A DNA stretch of 47,028 bases, from positions 1 to 47,028 of the forward strand of contig JACQPB010000002.1 in NCBI GenBank assembly GCA_016202305.1. The letters run 5' to 3'. Each line of letters begins with the position of its first letter. The stretch's first letter is position 1. Positions 10,395 through 20,515 of this stretch are shown here, piece by piece. The position numbers and the translations under genes were made by a program. This DNA is from Candidatus Iainarchaeum sp. (GTDB lineage Archaea > Iainarchaeota > Iainarchaeia > Iainarchaeales > Iainarchaeaceae). The notes below the pieces were generated by a model. The model saw nothing but the letters and a program-made list of their open reading frames with translations. It did not search any database and was not told the DNA's origin.

Positions 10395-10841
10395 TTATTT
10401 ATACGTCTGGGCGAGGGCGTCTATTTCCAAAATTACTCCGTAGCAGCGGTGAAACTCCGAGAGGCCTGGTTCCGCATTTGCCCAGCGCCTCGTGTACGAA
10501 AGCATGGTTATGTAGTCTTCGGAATATACTCCACGAAAATCTGTGATAAGCCTGTTATAGGCCCTGAGCGCCGTTTTCCAGTTTGCTTGTAAGTTTCTTT
10601 TCTGCGCATCTGGGTTCATGGGTCCGGCTTTCAACTTTTCTATATTATTCTTGGCAGCGGTCAATACTGTGAATGCATTGGTTGCCTTGAGTTTTAGGTT
10701 TGCCATAATTTTTTCCATAACTTCCCGGTCTTTTTTCAGGAACTCTGGCCGGAATCTGTTCTTCTCATCATCAAAAGTCAATCCGTGTTTGGATCTAGCC
10801 ATTTTACGGTTTGGTCTTTTTCCAGGGGGCATTGCAAACAC
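10395..10841 (-). CDS. hypothetical protein
   Basis: Provided ORF in a gene-sized gap; no recognised family. Confidence 0.45.
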   Translation of the reverse strand: MFAMPPGKRPNRKMARSKHGLTFDDEKNRFRPEFLKKDREVMEKIMANLKLKATNAFTVLTAAKNNIEKLKAGPMNPDAQKRNLQANWKTALRAYNRLITDFRGVYSEDYITMLSYTRRWANAEPGLSEFHRCYGVILEIDALAQTYK

Positions 10842-10862
10842 GGCATTTCAATCATAAATTTT

Positions 10863-11414
10863 TCACGGCGTCACGCGCTCGACTTCATAGTAGTTGATTT
10901 CGTTCTCCGAATCCACCACCGCGTTCAGGAGCTTCGTCTTGAGGTTGCTCGCGAGCCTTACCATGCGCGAGAGTTCTATGAAGTTGTACTTGTCGTCCTG
11001 GGCCGTGACGTTTATGCACCACTGCGAATGCGCCTCGCCGGGCTTCTTTCCACGGGGATACACGCGGAAGTCGAACCCGAACTTGAACCCGGTCTTGACG
11101 ACGAAGCCGCGCTCCCTCATGTCCCTGAAGACCTGGTACTTGAGGTAAAAGTTCTTGATTTTCTTGTCGGCGTGCCTCGTGAGTGCCTCTTCCGTCAGCT
11201 TGGCGCCGTCCTTGGAGCTTTCCATGCCGAACTTTTCCTTCTCAAGCAGGTAAAGCGCCTCGAACAGGTCGAGCACGAGCTCGTGCTGCTTCTGCTCCCC
11301 GAAGCCCTTCTGCCTCAGCGTGTCGCCGAGGCGCTTGTCGCGCAAAAAGACCTTGTCGTCAATAAGGATGGCCATGTAATGCTTATATGCTTGAAAGGTT
11401 ATAAAATCATGCAT
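10863..11414 (-). CDS. endA: tRNA-splicing (intron) endonuclease
   Basis: FRVYPRGKKPGEAHSQWCINV and LKTKLLNAVV match catalytic Tyr/His/Lys context; start probably MAILIDDKVFL. Confidence 0.85.
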   Translation of the reverse strand: MHDFITFQAYKHYMAILIDDKVFLRDKRLGDTLRQKGFGEQKQHELVLDLFEALYLLEKEKFGMESSKDGAKLTEEALTRHADKKIKNFYLKYQVFRDMRERGFVVKTGFKFGFDFRVYPRGKKPGEAHSQWCINVTAQDDKYNFIELSRMVRLASNLKTKLLNAVVDSENEINYYEVERVTP

Positions 11415-11436
11415 CCGGAATCATTCAGGTGGCTCA

Positions 11437-12522
11437 ATGCACGCAATCGACCCATGGGGCTCTTTCGCTGTCAAGGACTATGGCCACGTATTCAAGGAGT
11501 TCGGCCTGCAGGAGTTCCCGGAGCAGTATTCTCGCAGGCTCGGCCACTACCTCTTCGACCGGGGCATCATCATAGCGCACCGCGACTTTGACAGGGTGCT
11601 GAAGCGCATCGAGGCCAGGAAGCCTTTCGTGAACATCACCGGAATAGCTGCCTCTGGGCCGTTCCATCTCGGCCACAAGGTGGATATTGACTTGTTCAGG
11701 TTCTTCAGGGAAAGCGGCGGGAGGAATTATTTCGCTGTCTGCGACCTCGACGCTTTCCTCAGCAGGCCGGATGACAAGATACCTGACCTGAAAACTGCAA
11801 AAAAATGGGCCGTGCAGAACGCCGCCGACGCCCTGGCACTCGGCCTCGAGGAAGACGACATTTACGTGCAGTCGCGCAAGGAAACGAGGTATTACGAGTT
11901 CGCTTTCGAGCTGAGCAAGAAAATAACCAAGAACACGTTCGAGGCGGTTTATGGCCATGTGGATTTGGGGAAGGTTGCCGCGAACTTTTTGCAGTACGCC
12001 GACATAATGCACCCGCAGCTCGCGGAATTCGAGGGCTCCATGCCTTCAATCACCGGGATTGGCCTCGACCAGGACCCGCACGCGCGCCTCACGCGCGACA
12101 TCGCGAAGAGGCTCCCTTACGGCCTCGAAGTGCCGGGGTTCATCTACTTCAGGCACCAAAGCGGCCTGCAGCCGGGGCAGAAGATGTCGTCCTCGGTCCA
12201 TGAAAGCGCGATTTTCCTGAATGACGACCTCAAGACTGCCGAGAAGAAAATAAAGAGGGCGTTCTCCGGGGGCCAGCCGACCGTCGAAGAGCACAGGGCC
12301 AAGGGAGGGAACCTCGAAATAGACCTGGTTTTCGAGATGCTGAAGTTCCATTACCCGGATTCGAAGGAGCTGGGGAAAATCGGGAAAGAATTCGCTTCCG
12401 GGGAGATGCTCGCGGCCGGGCTCAAGCAGTTCGCTGTGGATTTCTTCGTGCCGATGCTGAAGGAGCACCAGGCCCGCGTGAAGGAAAACATGAAAAAGGC
12501 GGAGAAGATTGTGAATGGCTAA
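11437..12522 (+). CDS. trpS: tryptophanyl-tRNA synthetase
   Basis: GPFHLGHK (HIGH-like) and KMSSSVHESAIFL (KMSKS-like). Confidence 0.92.
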   Translation: MHAIDPWGSFAVKDYGHVFKEFGLQEFPEQYSRRLGHYLFDRGIIIAHRDFDRVLKRIEARKPFVNITGIAASGPFHLGHKVDIDLFRFFRESGGRNYFAVCDLDAFLSRPDDKIPDLKTAKKWAVQNAADALALGLEEDDIYVQSRKETRYYEFAFELSKKITKNTFEAVYGHVDLGKVAANFLQYADIMHPQLAEFEGSMPSITGIGLDQDPHARLTRDIAKRLPYGLEVPGFIYFRHQSGLQPGQKMSSSVHESAIFLNDDLKTAEKKIKRAFSGGQPTVEEHRAKGGNLEIDLVFEMLKFHYPDSKELGKIGKEFASGEMLAAGLKQFAVDFFVPMLKEHQARVKENMKKAEKIVNG

Positions 12523-12528
12523 TTGTTT

Positions 12529-12942
12529 CTACTGATTTATATTCTCAGTTCTGTAAAATACGTCATTCCCGTGTACAAATTGGTAATTCTCGGCTTCAGT
12601 ACGCCATGAGAAGGCGACATTCTCGATTTTGTGGATGAGGTCACGGCTTACTGTGTTTTCAATTGTCCGGCTTTTTGGGTCATTCGCGAAGAACTGGGGA
12701 AGAACATTGGATAATATTGTGGCTCTGTCTGCAAGGGCTCGATAATCCGAAACTATTGCCGCTATTCTTTCTTCCGGTATGGGGTCTCTCCCAAGTGTCG
12801 TGGAATAACGTATTTCAGAAATCAGTCTTCGAAATCCGGCATGAATATCATTGTATTCTTGCACAAGCGGGTTCATGTTTCGCATTTGCGTTTTTCTTGC
12901 CCTGTAAGCCCTTCTCCTGTTTGCCCTTGGCATCCGTGTCAC
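12529..12942 (-). CDS. hypothetical protein
   Basis: Provided ORF; basic N-terminus; no family recognised. Confidence 0.45.
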   Translation of the reverse strand: MTRMPRANRRRAYRARKTQMRNMNPLVQEYNDIHAGFRRLISEIRYSTTLGRDPIPEERIAAIVSDYRALADRATILSNVLPQFFANDPKSRTIENTVSRDLIHKIENVAFSWRTEAENYQFVHGNDVFYRTENINQ

Positions 12943-12966
12943 ACTCGCCTCTGCGCTATCAGTCCT

Positions 12967-13335
12967 TCATACCACTTCCACATCAATCTTCTCTTCCTTC
13001 AGGCCCTTCACCAGCTTCCTGAAGTACTGGTTGTCCTGCTTCTTGAGGTACACCCTGCCGACTTTCCTGAGCATGGCAATGTTGACTATCTTGCTCTGGG
13101 TGTCGCCCCATTCGAGGATGTCTTCGCAGGTTTTCTTCTTTTTTCCCACGGTTTTCTTGACCTCCTCCATCACGGAGCGCGCCTTTGAGATGAATGCCGT
13201 GGTGAAGCCGAATTTTTCCTTCGGGCTAGCGTCCACGACTACCAGGACGAGCACTTCGCTCGCGCCCTTCACCGCCGTGTCTATGAATGCGTCGTCGTTC
13301 TCCGTTTCGGAGAGCACCGGTATGAGGACTTTCAT
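12967..13335 (-). CDS. universal-stress-like small protein
   Basis: MKVLIPVLSE...ASEVLVLVVVDASP N-terminal alpha/beta pattern. Confidence 0.45.
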   Translation of the reverse strand: MKVLIPVLSETENDDAFIDTAVKGASEVLVLVVVDASPKEKFGFTTAFISKARSVMEEVKKTVGKKKKTCEDILEWGDTQSKIVNIAMLRKVGRVYLKKQDNQYFRKLVKGLKEEKIDVEVV

Positions 13336-13374
13336 CGTGTCGCTTCCATTCCAATTCCGGCAGCGCTGTCCGGC

Positions 13375-14154
13375 TCATGATATGTACTGGTATGATTCCT
13401 TTTTCTTCTCTATCATGGCGCCATCTTCCTTCGTGAACTCGGCCGCAATCCTTATCAGCGTGGGGGTGAGCCCGGTTTTCTCCGCGAGCTGCCCCAGGGT
13501 GGCGTTCCTGAGCTGCTTCATTTCGTTGAGCAGCTTCTGGCTCGTCGACTCCAGCAGGGCCGACTGTATTATGAAGAATTCGCCGGAGAACGCCCGCGTT
13601 CCCCTTATCTCGCCGGCCTTTATCCTTTCCCTGAGCTCTTCGCTGAGCGCCTTCGCGCGCGTCTCGTTCCTAACGACTAGGAAGCCGTCCTTTTCCAGGG
13701 AGAATTCCTCTATGGGCTTCTCCGCGTTGTCGAACTTTTTTTCCGGCCGAGTAGCCATGGCGTTTTTCGGGATTGTGTAAAGGGCCTTCCTGAACACTTC
13801 GCTCGACTTGTACTTCACCACCTTTCCGGCCGCGAGCATTTCAGCGAACTTCACGCGCTCCGCGGCCAGGAGTTTTTTCTCGAACCTGCCTTCCATGCGC
13901 TCCTGCGGCGGCAATTTCCGGAGCATGCCTGTTATTTTCTGCTCGATGCTGTCAGTTGACTGTGCTGCTGCCCTCTCCACGTAAGCCGTTTGTGCCGCTT
14001 TTTCATGCGTGGCCGGGCGCTCTACAAGCACCCATACGCCGTCGCACGCCCTGCAAAGCTCGTATTCGGGCCCTGCGCGCAGGCCTGTGCCATCGGTTTC
14101 CTTTTCCCCGAAGGAAAGGAACCTCTTTTCCCCTTTGCGCGAAACTTCGGCCAT
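13375..14154 (-). CDS. hypothetical protein with C-terminal winged-helix-like region
   Basis: NATLGQLAEKTGLTPTLIRIAAEF near C-terminus. Confidence 0.5.
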   Translation of the reverse strand: MAEVSRKGEKRFLSFGEKETDGTGLRAGPEYELCRACDGVWVLVERPATHEKAAQTAYVERAAAQSTDSIEQKITGMLRKLPPQERMEGRFEKKLLAAERVKFAEMLAAGKVVKYKSSEVFRKALYTIPKNAMATRPEKKFDNAEKPIEEFSLEKDGFLVVRNETRAKALSEELRERIKAGEIRGTRAFSGEFFIIQSALLESTSQKLLNEMKQLRNATLGQLAEKTGLTPTLIRIAAEFTKEDGAMIEKKKESYQYIS

Positions 14155-14420
14155 GGCGACCCATTATCATTGTCCGGAAAGGGGTTATAAAGATAAGGAA
14201 AGCCACATTGCGCGCGGAGCGGTGTCCTGATTTTTCCGGAAAAATGGTATTTTGCCGATGTTTGTCCGGCGGCGGTTTTTTTTGCGCAATCCCTGCCATG
14301 TGCCGTGGCTTGTTCCGGGCCGAAGGGTACGGTTGCGGCTTCCGGGCGGCGAAAGGGCTTTTCGTGCCCGCATTACAGTTAAAAACCCGTTTTTCCTATA
14401 GGTTCATTCGGGGGTTTCTC

Positions 14421-15446
14421 TTGGGCACGGCCATAGGCGACATAGTGCCTCGTCAGGGCATTTCTCTTGATTCGCTTAACGGCAGGACTCTCGGCTTCGA
14501 TTCGCACAACATCATTTACCAGTTCCTTTCGAGCATCAGGGGCGAGGACGGCACGCCGCTCAAGGACTCGCACGGCAGCGTGACTTCGCATCTTGCCGGC
14601 CTTTTTTACCGAACCATCAACCTGGCCGAGAAGGGCGTGAGGCCGGTGTTCGTCTTCGACGGCGCGCCTTCGGCGCTCAAGGGCGAAACTCTGCGCAGGC
14701 GACGCGAGACGAGGACGGAGGCGACGCACAGGCACGAGGAGGCCGTGAAGGCGGGTGACCTGGAGGAGGCCCGCAAGTGGGGTTCGCGCGCCCTGAGGCT
14801 CGACGAGAAAATGGTAAGCGACGCGAAGCAGCTGCTCGTGCTCATGGGCTTCCCTGTGGTGCAGGCTCCGGGCGAGGGCGAGGCGCAGGTCGTGGCGATG
14901 GCTATGGCCGGCCGCATAGACGGGTGCGTGAGCCAGGATTATGACTCGCTCCTGTTCGGCGCTCCGGTGCTCTACAGGAACGTGGGCGTGAGCGGGAAGA
15001 GGAAGGTCCCGGGCAGGAACATTTATGCGGACGTGGAGCCGGAGAAAATAATCCTCGAGAAGGTCCTGTCGGAGAACGGCATCACGCGCCGGAAGCTCAT
15101 CTGGCTGGCGATGCTCGTCGGCACGGATTTCAACGAGAAGTTTCCGGGAATAGGCGTCAAGTCAGCGCTCAAGCTAGTGAAACAGAACGATTCGTTCGAT
15201 GCCATTGTCGCGGGCGCAAAGTCCGCGCCGGATTTCGACTGGCGCGAGGTGGAGTCGCTTTTCATGGAGCCGATTGTTTCGCAGGAGTATTCGATTGGGT
15301 TTTCCGCTCCGCAGCACGACAGGCTGGTTGATTTTTTGTGCGGGAAGCATGATTTCAGCAATGAGCGCGTAAGCAGGTCGCTTGAGCGCCTTTCCGCGGT
15401 TTTCGCCGAGAAGTCGAAGCAGTCTACCTTGGGGGCGTGGGCATGA
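14421..15446 (+). CDS. fen: flap endonuclease 1 (TTG start)
   Basis: GTAIGDIVPRQGISLDSL, PVFVFDGAPSALKGETLRRRRETR, APGEGEAQ, SQDYDSLLFG, GTDFNE; C-terminal QSTLGAWA PIP-box-like. Confidence 0.93.
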   Translation: MGTAIGDIVPRQGISLDSLNGRTLGFDSHNIIYQFLSSIRGEDGTPLKDSHGSVTSHLAGLFYRTINLAEKGVRPVFVFDGAPSALKGETLRRRRETRTEATHRHEEAVKAGDLEEARKWGSRALRLDEKMVSDAKQLLVLMGFPVVQAPGEGEAQVVAMAMAGRIDGCVSQDYDSLLFGAPVLYRNVGVSGKRKVPGRNIYADVEPEKIILEKVLSENGITRRKLIWLAMLVGTDFNEKFPGIGVKSALKLVKQNDSFDAIVAGAKSAPDFDWREVESLFMEPIVSQEYSIGFSAPQHDRLVDFLCGKHDFSNERVSRSLERLSAVFAEKSKQSTLGAWA

Positions 15447-16549
15447 AAAAGTATTTTCTGCCGGTGAAAATAATATTCGGCGAGAAGTCCTACCAGAAGC
15501 TTTTCTCCGAGCTCGAGGGCGCGGGAGTGAAAAAGCCGCTCCTGATATGCGGCAGCCATTTCGTTTCCTCTTTCAAGTACAAGGATTTCGAGGAAAAGGT
15601 GCCTGTATTCGAGGTTTTCACCGGTGTGGAGCCGAATCCATCCACGTCCACGGTAGACCGAGCCGCTAGCCTCCTCAACTCCTCGCAATGCGACGCGGTC
15701 GTGGGCATCGGCGGCGGCAGTGTCCTTGACGCGGCGAAGGTCGTTGCGTGCATGCATGGCTTCAAAAAAAGCTGCGAGTCGTTTTACAGGAAACCGCCAC
15801 ATAGGAAAAATCGCGTGCCTTTCTTCGCAGTTCCCACGACATCTGGCTCGGGCAGCGAGGCCACGCGCTACTCGGTGCTGACGCGCTCCGACGGCTCGAA
15901 GAAGACGCTGCGCCATGATCTGTTCTATGCGCGTGTTGCCATAGTCGACCCGGAACTCACTTACTCCATGCCACCGGAAGTGACGGCGGCCACGGGGATT
16001 GACGCTTTCTGCCAGTCAGTAGAGGCATACTGGGCAAAAACAGCCACTCCGCAGACTGATGCGTTCGCCGCGGAGGCAATCGGGCTGGCTTACCACTCCA
16101 TTTTCAAGGCCGTGAACGACCCTGACAAGCAGGCCAGGCAGAACATGTCGCTTGCCTCTTTGTGCGCGGCACAGGCTTTCAGCAACACCGGCACCACTGC
16201 GTGCCACCAGGTTTCTTATCCTCTTACCCGGCACTTCGGCCTCGTTCACGGGTTCGCGGTGGCCATCACGCTCCAGTGGTTCCTCGGGTTCTATTCGGAG
16301 AAGGGCGGGAAGGCCGGCGAGAAGTGCCTGGAAATATGCAGGCTCATCGGCGCAAAAACGATTGCCGAAGGCAGGGAGAAGCTCATCGGGCTGCTTTCCT
16401 CAATCGGCGCCCCCACGAAACTGCGGGAAATAGGGTGCAGGCCAGAGGACTTCCAGAAAATAGTGGCTGTATGCCTTGAGGAGAGGCCTCAGAACCCGCG
16501 AAAGCACACAAAAGAAGACATTGAGAGGATGCTGGCGGAGATTTGCTGA
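15443..16549 (+). CDS. iron-containing alcohol dehydrogenase family protein
   Basis: GGGSVLDAAKV, PTTSGSGSEATRYSV, GLVHGFAVAI; ATGA overlap with fen. Confidence 0.88.
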   Translation: MKKYFLPVKIIFGEKSYQKLFSELEGAGVKKPLLICGSHFVSSFKYKDFEEKVPVFEVFTGVEPNPSTSTVDRAASLLNSSQCDAVVGIGGGSVLDAAKVVACMHGFKKSCESFYRKPPHRKNRVPFFAVPTTSGSGSEATRYSVLTRSDGSKKTLRHDLFYARVAIVDPELTYSMPPEVTAATGIDAFCQSVEAYWAKTATPQTDAFAAEAIGLAYHSIFKAVNDPDKQARQNMSLASLCAAQAFSNTGTTACHQVSYPLTRHFGLVHGFAVAITLQWFLGFYSEKGGKAGEKCLEICRLIGAKTIAEGREKLIGLLSSIGAPTKLREIGCRPEDFQKIVAVCLEERPQNPRKHTKEDIERMLAEIC

Positions 16550-16585
16550 ACTTGTTCATTCGAAAACCATGGCGGGGCTTTCAGT

Positions 16586-17827
16586 TCATCTGCCAAGTTC
16601 CATGTACGCTTCCGCGAGCAGGTAAATCGAGCCTGTCACGAGAACCATGTCCTCCTTTCCTGCCGCATTGACCGCCTCGCGGATAGCGGCCCTTGCCGGC
16701 ACAATGACTATGCCATTTCCCGCCTTTCGCATGATGTTTTCCGGCTCTTCCGCCCTTCCTGTCCCGGCTTTCGTGAGAATCAGCTCGTCTGCCAAGGTGA
16801 GCAGCTCCTTCGCCCCTTTAACGTCCTTGTCCTTCATGGCGCCGAACACCACCGTGAGTTTTTTATAACGGAAAAGCCCGAGCGCCTTGCGCAGCTTTTC
16901 CCAGCCATCGGGGTTGTGCGCCGCATCAAGCACGACCAATGGCCTTTTGCGGAGGATTTGCAGCCTCCCTTTCCACTTCGCTTTCCTGAGCCCTTCCCTT
17001 ATGCTCCTTCGGGTTATTTTCACTCCTTTTTCAGCGAGCGCGAGCGCCGCTGCCGCGGCAAGAGCAGCATTCTCACATTGGTGGTTTCCCGCGAGCGAAG
17101 TTTCGAGGCCAGCGATTTTTTCCGGCGCAGTCAAGTCCAGTTTTTCGCCGTGCACGCTGTCCTTGCGGCCATTCCATTCAACGCATGAAACAGCCGAGCG
17201 CATTTTCGCGGCTTTCCGCATTATGGTTTTTATCCCGCTGTTGTTCCGTGCTACCACGACGGGCGTTCCGCGCTTTATGATGCCTGCCTTCTCCGCCGCG
17301 ATTTTTCCTATCGTGCGGCCAAGGTACTGCGTGTGCTCGAGGGAAATGGACGTTATCACGGACACCAGCGGCTCCACGATGTTGGTTGCATCGAGCCTTC
17401 CGCCCATGCCTGTCTCAATCACGGCAAAATCCGCATTCTCTTCCAGGAAATGCCTGAATGCCATTGCAGTGATTGCCTCGAAATAACTTGCGTCGATGGA
17501 ATGCGCTTCAATTATTTCCCTGAAATGGCTGGCCAGGAGGGAAAATTTCTCCCGCGGGATGTCGTGCCCGTTTATTTTTATCCTTTCAGCGGGCTCGAGG
17601 ATATGTGGGGATGTGTACAGGCCCGTCCTGAACCCTGATTCCTGCAGTATCCCTGCGATGAACGCGCACGTGCTGCCTTTCCCGTTGGTTCCGGCAACGT
17701 GCACGCACTTCAGCTTTCCCATGCCGAGGCGCGAGAGCCGCACGAGCCTCGTGATGTTGCCGAGGTCGAAGCCCGTCATGCGCTGGCCAAGGGAATCGAG
17801 CCATGCCTTGCTTTGCCCATAGTTCAT
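16586..17827 (-). CDS. folC: folylpolyglutamate/dihydrofolate synthase-like Mur ligase
   Basis: VAGTNGKGSTCAFIAGIL, YTSPHILEPAERI, TGMGGRLDATNIV, LDAAHNPDGWEKL. Confidence 0.92.
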   Translation of the reverse strand: MNYGQSKAWLDSLGQRMTGFDLGNITRLVRLSRLGMGKLKCVHVAGTNGKGSTCAFIAGILQESGFRTGLYTSPHILEPAERIKINGHDIPREKFSLLASHFREIIEAHSIDASYFEAITAMAFRHFLEENADFAVIETGMGGRLDATNIVEPLVSVITSISLEHTQYLGRTIGKIAAEKAGIIKRGTPVVVARNNSGIKTIMRKAAKMRSAVSCVEWNGRKDSVHGEKLDLTAPEKIAGLETSLAGNHQCENAALAAAAALALAEKGVKITRRSIREGLRKAKWKGRLQILRKRPLVVLDAAHNPDGWEKLRKALGLFRYKKLTVVFGAMKDKDVKGAKELLTLADELILTKAGTGRAEEPENIMRKAGNGIVIVPARAAIREAVNAAGKEDMVLVTGSIYLLAEAYMELGR

Positions 17828-17847
17828 TCTGCGTTTTCCGTGTGTTT

Positions 17848-18717
17848 TCATATTATCAATGCGAGCGCGATGCTTGATGCGATGGCCAGTGCGGCGCCGA
17901 AGTACTGGTGCAGCATCACGCTCTCCTTGTTCAGCCACACGCCGAGCGCTATCGCGATTGCGGGGTAGCTTTCCGTAACCCCTATGATGAGGGATATCTG
18001 GCTTCCTGAAACCGCTATCGCGAAGAGCAGCCATGCCGCTGTATCGAATGCCCCGGTCGCGGCCAACAGTGCCGGGTATTTTGACGCGTTCGAGAGCAGT
18101 TCGCGGAGGGCGCCTTTTTTCCAGAGGTATGCGAGGCAGAGTGCCGTGAATCCTATCCACGGCACCCATATGACCATTATTGGTGAAATTCCCTTGGCTC
18201 CGACCCCTGTGAGGAAATTCACCAGCCCCATGCCTATTGCTGACGCTCCTGCTATCATGGCGCCCCTTTCGAGGTTCCGCGCGAAATGCCCTATTGACAG
18301 GTGCCGCGTAGCCATGAGCATTATGCCGATGAACACCGTCGAAATGACGGCGAGCTGCGCCAATGTGAGGCTTTCCCTGAGGAAAATGAATCCAAGAATG
18401 ACTGTTACGGGAAGTTCCAGCTCGAGTATCACCTCCACCACAGAAAGCTTTCCCTGCTTCAGGGCCTCAAAGTTGAGTACCGCGACTATGAATGTCACTA
18501 TGCCTATTCCGGCGAGGAAAAGGACGTTGCCCTGGGAGAGCTTATGGAAATCCTGTGCAATGAACGGGAGCAGGCCCACTGCGCCCACTATCCCTATGAA
18601 TGCGAGGGTTTCAATGTCGCCTATCTTCCGCACGCTCTTTTGTATCAGGAAGTCGCCTATTCCCCAGCAAAGCATGGCCCCGAAGGCCGCGAGAACCAGG
18701 TTTTCCGCAAGTGCCAT
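17848..18717 (-). CDS. EamA/DMT-family transporter
   Basis: About ten TM segments, DMT repeat pattern. Confidence 0.8.
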   Translation of the reverse strand: MALAENLVLAAFGAMLCWGIGDFLIQKSVRKIGDIETLAFIGIVGAVGLLPFIAQDFHKLSQGNVLFLAGIGIVTFIVAVLNFEALKQGKLSVVEVILELELPVTVILGFIFLRESLTLAQLAVISTVFIGIMLMATRHLSIGHFARNLERGAMIAGASAIGMGLVNFLTGVGAKGISPIMVIWVPWIGFTALCLAYLWKKGALRELLSNASKYPALLAATGAFDTAAWLLFAIAVSGSQISLIIGVTESYPAIAIALGVWLNKESVMLHQYFGAALAIASSIALALII

Positions 18718-18769
18718 CTATTATGTTTTTGGGAAACCTTAATTAATTCCTTTCGCCATGTGTTTCCTC

Positions 18770-19402
18770 ATGAAAAGGGCAGTCCTTGTCTGCAATGGTT
18801 CAGTTTCGACGAAACAGCTGTATTCCACTATTTCCAGGGAGGATTTCCTGATTGCCGTTGACGGCGGCGCTAACAAGCTGGTGAAGACCAGGTTCGTGCC
18901 CGACCTGGTTATAGGGGACATGGATTCCATCAACAAGGCCGCGCTCAGGCGTTTCAGGCAATGCTCCTTCCTCAGGTTTCCACGCGAAAAGCCGGAGCTT
19001 GACCTGGAGCTCGCGCTCTCCTACTGCGCTGGCAACAGGTTCCACGAAGTGCTCGTCCTCGGCGCCATAGGGACGCGCGCCGACATGTCTCTCACCAACA
19101 TTTTCCTGCTTTCCGGTGTTCCTGAGGGCATCGACGCGAAGATTGTGCATGATGGCCAGGAGATTTTCCTGATGAGGAAAGGCCGCGTCCTTCACGGTGT
19201 TCCAGGAGAACGGATTTCCATTTTTCCGATAGGCGGCGACGCCCGCTGTGTGACCCTCACGGGGTTCAGGTATGCGCTGAGCTCGCGTGACGTGCCATTC
19301 GGCCTCGGCCTCGGCCTGAGCAACGAGTTTATAAGCAAAAAAGCGAAAGTTTCGTTCAAAAGCGGAATGTTGCTCTGTGTGCACTTTCACGATTGGTTCT
19401 GA
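18770..19402 (+). CDS. thiamine pyrophosphokinase-like protein
   Basis: AVDGGANKL, PDLVIGDMDSI, EKPELDLELAL, GAIGTRADMSLTNIFLL. Confidence 0.82.
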   Translation: MKRAVLVCNGSVSTKQLYSTISREDFLIAVDGGANKLVKTRFVPDLVIGDMDSINKAALRRFRQCSFLRFPREKPELDLELALSYCAGNRFHEVLVLGAIGTRADMSLTNIFLLSGVPEGIDAKIVHDGQEIFLMRKGRVLHGVPGERISIFPIGGDARCVTLTGFRYALSSRDVPFGLGLGLSNEFISKKAKVSFKSGMLLCVHFHDWF

Positions 19403-19417
19403 TTTTTAAGGCTTCCA

Positions 19418-20515
19418 GTGCACTCTGGTTCTGTGGCGCACATGTTTCCAGGTAAGCGGTTTTTGCTCGTGCTTGCGGTTTTTGCCCTGCTCTTTGCGGG
19501 GTGCGTGCAGCAGGGCGGCGTCAGGCAGGACATGAACGCTTCCGGCCCTGATGGGGCTGGCAAGGCGGCGGAGCCGCGGGAGCTTGTGGTTTATACTTAC
19601 GATTCCATGGCTTCCGAGTACGGCATCGGGCCGCAAATCGTGCCAAAGTTCGAGGCGAAGTGCGGCTGCAAGGTGAAGATGATTGCCAAGGGGGATGCCG
19701 GCCAGGTTCTCGCCTCGCTCGTGCTTGAAAAGGGGAATCCGAGGGCGGACGTCATCGTAGGCATTGACAACAGCCTGCTTTCAAGGGCCGTGAAGTCAGG
19801 GGTCGTGGAGAAGTTCACTCCTCGGAACATGTCAATAGTTCCTGAGAGGCTGCGCTTTGACAAGGAAGGCCACTTCACTCCTTACGATTTCGGGTATTTC
19901 GCTTTCGTGTACGATTCCAACAAGGTCAGGGACCTGAATTCCTTCGATTCCCTGCTCCGCGCCCAGCTCGAGAGGAAAATAGCTGTGCAGAATCCGCGCA
20001 CTTCCTCGCCGGGCCTCGGGCTGCTGCTTTGGACAGTCGCGGTTTACGGTGACCCCGGGTACAAGGGTTTCTGGCAGAAGTTCAGGAAGAGCGTACTCTC
20101 AGTGACCGCGGGCTGGGACGAATCCGCCGGAATGTTCAGTGCGGGAGAAGTGCCTGTTTACCTGAGTTATTCCACTTCCCCGCCTTACTACGCGGAGTTC
20201 GAGGGCAGGCCTGAGTTCGTCGCGGGCGAGTTCATGGAAGGGCATTATGTCCAGGTGGAAGGCATGGGAATAGTCAAGGGCGCGAAGAACCGCGGACTCG
20301 CGGAGCAGTTCATAGAGTTTTCCCTCACGCCGGATTTCCAGGGCGAGGTCCCGCTGAACCAGTTCATGTTCCCTGTGAATGAATCAGTGGAATTGCCGGA
20401 GTCCTTCAAGTACGCCTTCAAGCCTGCAAGGCAGCTGGAACTTGACCCCGCGCTTGTCGAGGAAAAGCAAGAGGAATGGATTTCCGAATGGGAAAAGATA
20501 ATGAAATCTGGTTAG
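19418..20515 (+). CDS. thiamine ABC transporter substrate-binding lipoprotein (ThiB/TbpA-like)
   Basis: FAGC lipobox; LVVYTYDSMASEYGIGPQIVPKFEAKCGCKV; PRTSSPGLGLLLWTVAVYG. Confidence 0.87.
   Translation: MHSGSVAHMFPGKRFLLVLAVFALLFAGCVQQGGVRQDMNASGPDGAGKAAEPRELVVYTYDSMASEYGIGPQIVPKFEAKCGCKVKMIAKGDAGQVLASLVLEKGNPRADVIVGIDNSLLSRAVKSGVVEKFTPRNMSIVPERLRFDKEGHFTPYDFGYFAFVYDSNKVRDLNSFDSLLRAQLERKIAVQNPRTSSPGLGLLLWTVAVYGDPGYKGFWQKFRKSVLSVTAGWDESAGMFSAGEVPVYLSYSTSPPYYAEFEGRPEFVAGEFMEGHYVQVEGMGIVKGAKNRGLAEQFIEFSLTPDFQGEVPLNQFMFPVNESVELPESFKYAFKPARQLELDPALVEEKQEEWISEWEKIMKSG

Noticed and set aside
18718-18770. Possible TPP riboswitch before the thiamine genes
   Set aside because: Only about 50 nt between genes and no CTGAGA-type Thi box
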